Shown: piece by piece, positions 4,854 through 5,586 of the stretch
Layout: the number at the start of each line of letters is the position of its first letter
Position numbering within the stretch: position 1 is the stretch's first letter
The notes under the pieces: model-generated
What the model was told of the DNA's origin: nothing
What the model saw: the letters and a program-made list of their open reading frames with translations, nothing else
The model's database searches: none
Assembly (NCBI GenBank): GCA_023386155.1
Contig: JAEWKH010000041.1
Coordinates: forward strand, 1 to 5,586
DNA from: Pseudomonadota bacterium
Lineage (GTDB): Bacteria; Pseudomonadota; Alphaproteobacteria; Rhizobiales; Beijerinckiaceae
Reading direction: 5' to 3'
DNA: 5,586 bases
Translations under genes and position numbers: made by a program

Positions 4854-5586
4854 TCAGCTTTCGAGAAAATCCTGCAGCGCCTCCAGCGTCGCGCTCGGAT
4901 TCTCCTCCGCCACGAAATGGCCCGAGGTCACGCCCACGCCTGTCGCCTTCGGGGCGAAACTCTTGCGCCAGATCTCGAGCGGCTGCTGCCGCGCGCCGAC
5001 CGGCCCGCTGACGAGGTAATAATCGCTCCAGATCACGCAGGTCGGGCATTGGATCGTCTTGCCGGCGGCGAGATCCGCTTCGTCGGCCTCGATATCGCGG
5101 GTGGCGCCGGCCCGGTAATCCTCGCAGAAGGCATGGATGCGGCTCGGTTCGTTGCAGCTCTGCCGGTAGGCGTGAAGCGCCCGGGGATCGAAGGCGCTGA
5201 GATCGCCCGCGGCCGACCATTGCCGCATCAGGCCTTCGAAATAGGGGATCGGATCGCGCCCGATCTCGTCCTCCGGTTTCGGGTAGGCCTGTGAAAGATA
5301 GCCCCAGTGAGCCTCCGGGACCGCTCCGGCCCGCATCTGTTCCCACACGTGATAGGTCGGCAGGATGTCGAGAAGGGCGAGCCGTTCCACCCGGCCCGGA
5401 TGGTCGAGGGCGAGACGGTAGGCGACCCGCGCGCCGCGGTCGTGCCCGGCCACGGCGAAATGCACGTGGCCCAGCGCTTCCATGACCTGGACGACGTCCC
5501 GGCCCATGGCGCGCTTGGAATAGGTTTCGTGCTTGGGATCGCCCGCGGGGGCGGCGGACCAGCCATAGCCGCGCAGATCCATGCAG
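4854..5586 (-). CDS. Fluoroacetate dehalogenase-like alpha/beta hydrolase (5' end outside the window)
   Basis: Predicted to hydrolyse haloacetates, possibly fluoroacetate to glycolate plus fluoride. The visible 244 codons align along their length with R. palustris fluoroacetate dehalogenase RPA1163 (compared from memory). Counting from the Met at 5582 as residue 1: nucleophile Asp48 in GHDRGARVAYR; carboxylate-binding Arg49 and Arg52; second catalytic Asp72 in LLDILPTY; halide-pocket His92, Trp93 and Tyr156 (CEDYRAG); Trp122; and catalytic His222 in SGHF. All are conserved. The Met is internal: it lies in DLRGYGWS, which is around residue 64 in the relative, and the frame continues upstream as Cys. 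About 60 codons, including the oxyanion-hole HG motif, are therefore beyond the window. One odd point is a 4-residue longer loop after VIW (186-204). Related soluble epoxide hydrolases are an alternative, but the fluoride-pocket residues argue against them. Confidence 0.9.
   Translation of the reverse strand, partial: CMDLRGYGWSAAPAGDPKHETYSKRAMGRDVVQVMEALGHVHFAVAGHDRGARVAYRLALDHPGRVERLALLDILPTYHVWEQMRAGAVPEAHWGYLSQAYPKPEDEIGRDPIPYFEGLMRQWSAAGDLSAFDPRALHAYRQSCNEPSRIHAFCEDYRAGATRDIEADEADLAAGKTIQCPTCVIWSDYYLVSGPVGARQQPLEIWRKSFAPKATGVGVTSGHFVAEENPSATLEALQDFLES

Noticed and set aside
4462..5346. A 294-codon minus-strand open frame overlapping tadA and the dehalogenase
   Set aside because: It overlaps both genes, is rich in Arg/Gly/Pro, and has no motif. 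The genes it overlaps have complete catalytic signatures in their own frames.
5580..5582. The ATG at 5582 as the start of the dehalogenase
   Set aside because: It lies within the conserved DLRGYGWS region, around residue 64 in characterised relatives. The frame stays open to the window edge, so the true start is outside.

Overview
The window is high-GC DNA whose open frames have strong GC bias at third codon positions. The gene content (rluB-rsmD transcribed away from tadA, plus a dehalogenase close to the Rhodopseudomonas palustris fluoroacetate dehalogenase) suggests an alphaproteobacterium of the Hyphomicrobiales, perhaps Methylobacteriaceae or Microvirga-like. This placement is inferred from protein resemblance and was not computed.

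Layout from left to right. Positions 1-267 hold the debris of an IS110-family insertion sequence: an intact ribosome binding site and the first ~20 codons of the transposase, then a stop. GC-rich inverted repeats follow, including a perfect 13-bp hairpin. Positions 268-1308 (minus) encode a zinc-dependent medium-chain alcohol dehydrogenase with its own plausible promoter. Positions 1390-1947 (minus) encode RsmD, the 16S rRNA G966 methyltransferase. Positions 1948-2263 are non-coding and almost filled by a ~250-bp, highly structured palindromic element (1989-2237). Positions 2264-4285 (minus) encode an RluB-type 23S rRNA pseudouridine synthase with a conventional S4 plus catalytic core between two long, arginine-rich, repetitive tails. 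A 106-bp divergent promoter region leads to tadA (4392-4820, plus), the tRNA adenosine deaminase. After a short convergent gap with a possible bidirectional terminator comes the 3' three quarters of a fluoroacetate dehalogenase homologue (4854 to beyond 5586, minus).

Three of the five genes (rluB, rsmD, tadA) modify RNAs of the translation apparatus: 23S rRNA, 16S rRNA and tRNA wobble adenosine. The minus-strand genes rluB and rsmD could share a transcript, in which case the palindromic element would lie between the two cistrons. The alcohol dehydrogenase and the dehalogenase are accessory metabolic genes with no evident link to the RNA genes.

The items most worth a second look are the multi-stem palindromic element, the twin repetitive tails of the RluB protein, and the dehalogenase, which keeps every catalytic and fluoride-pocket residue present in the window. 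I see no CRISPR array, tRNA or rRNA gene, and no clear new multi-gene system.
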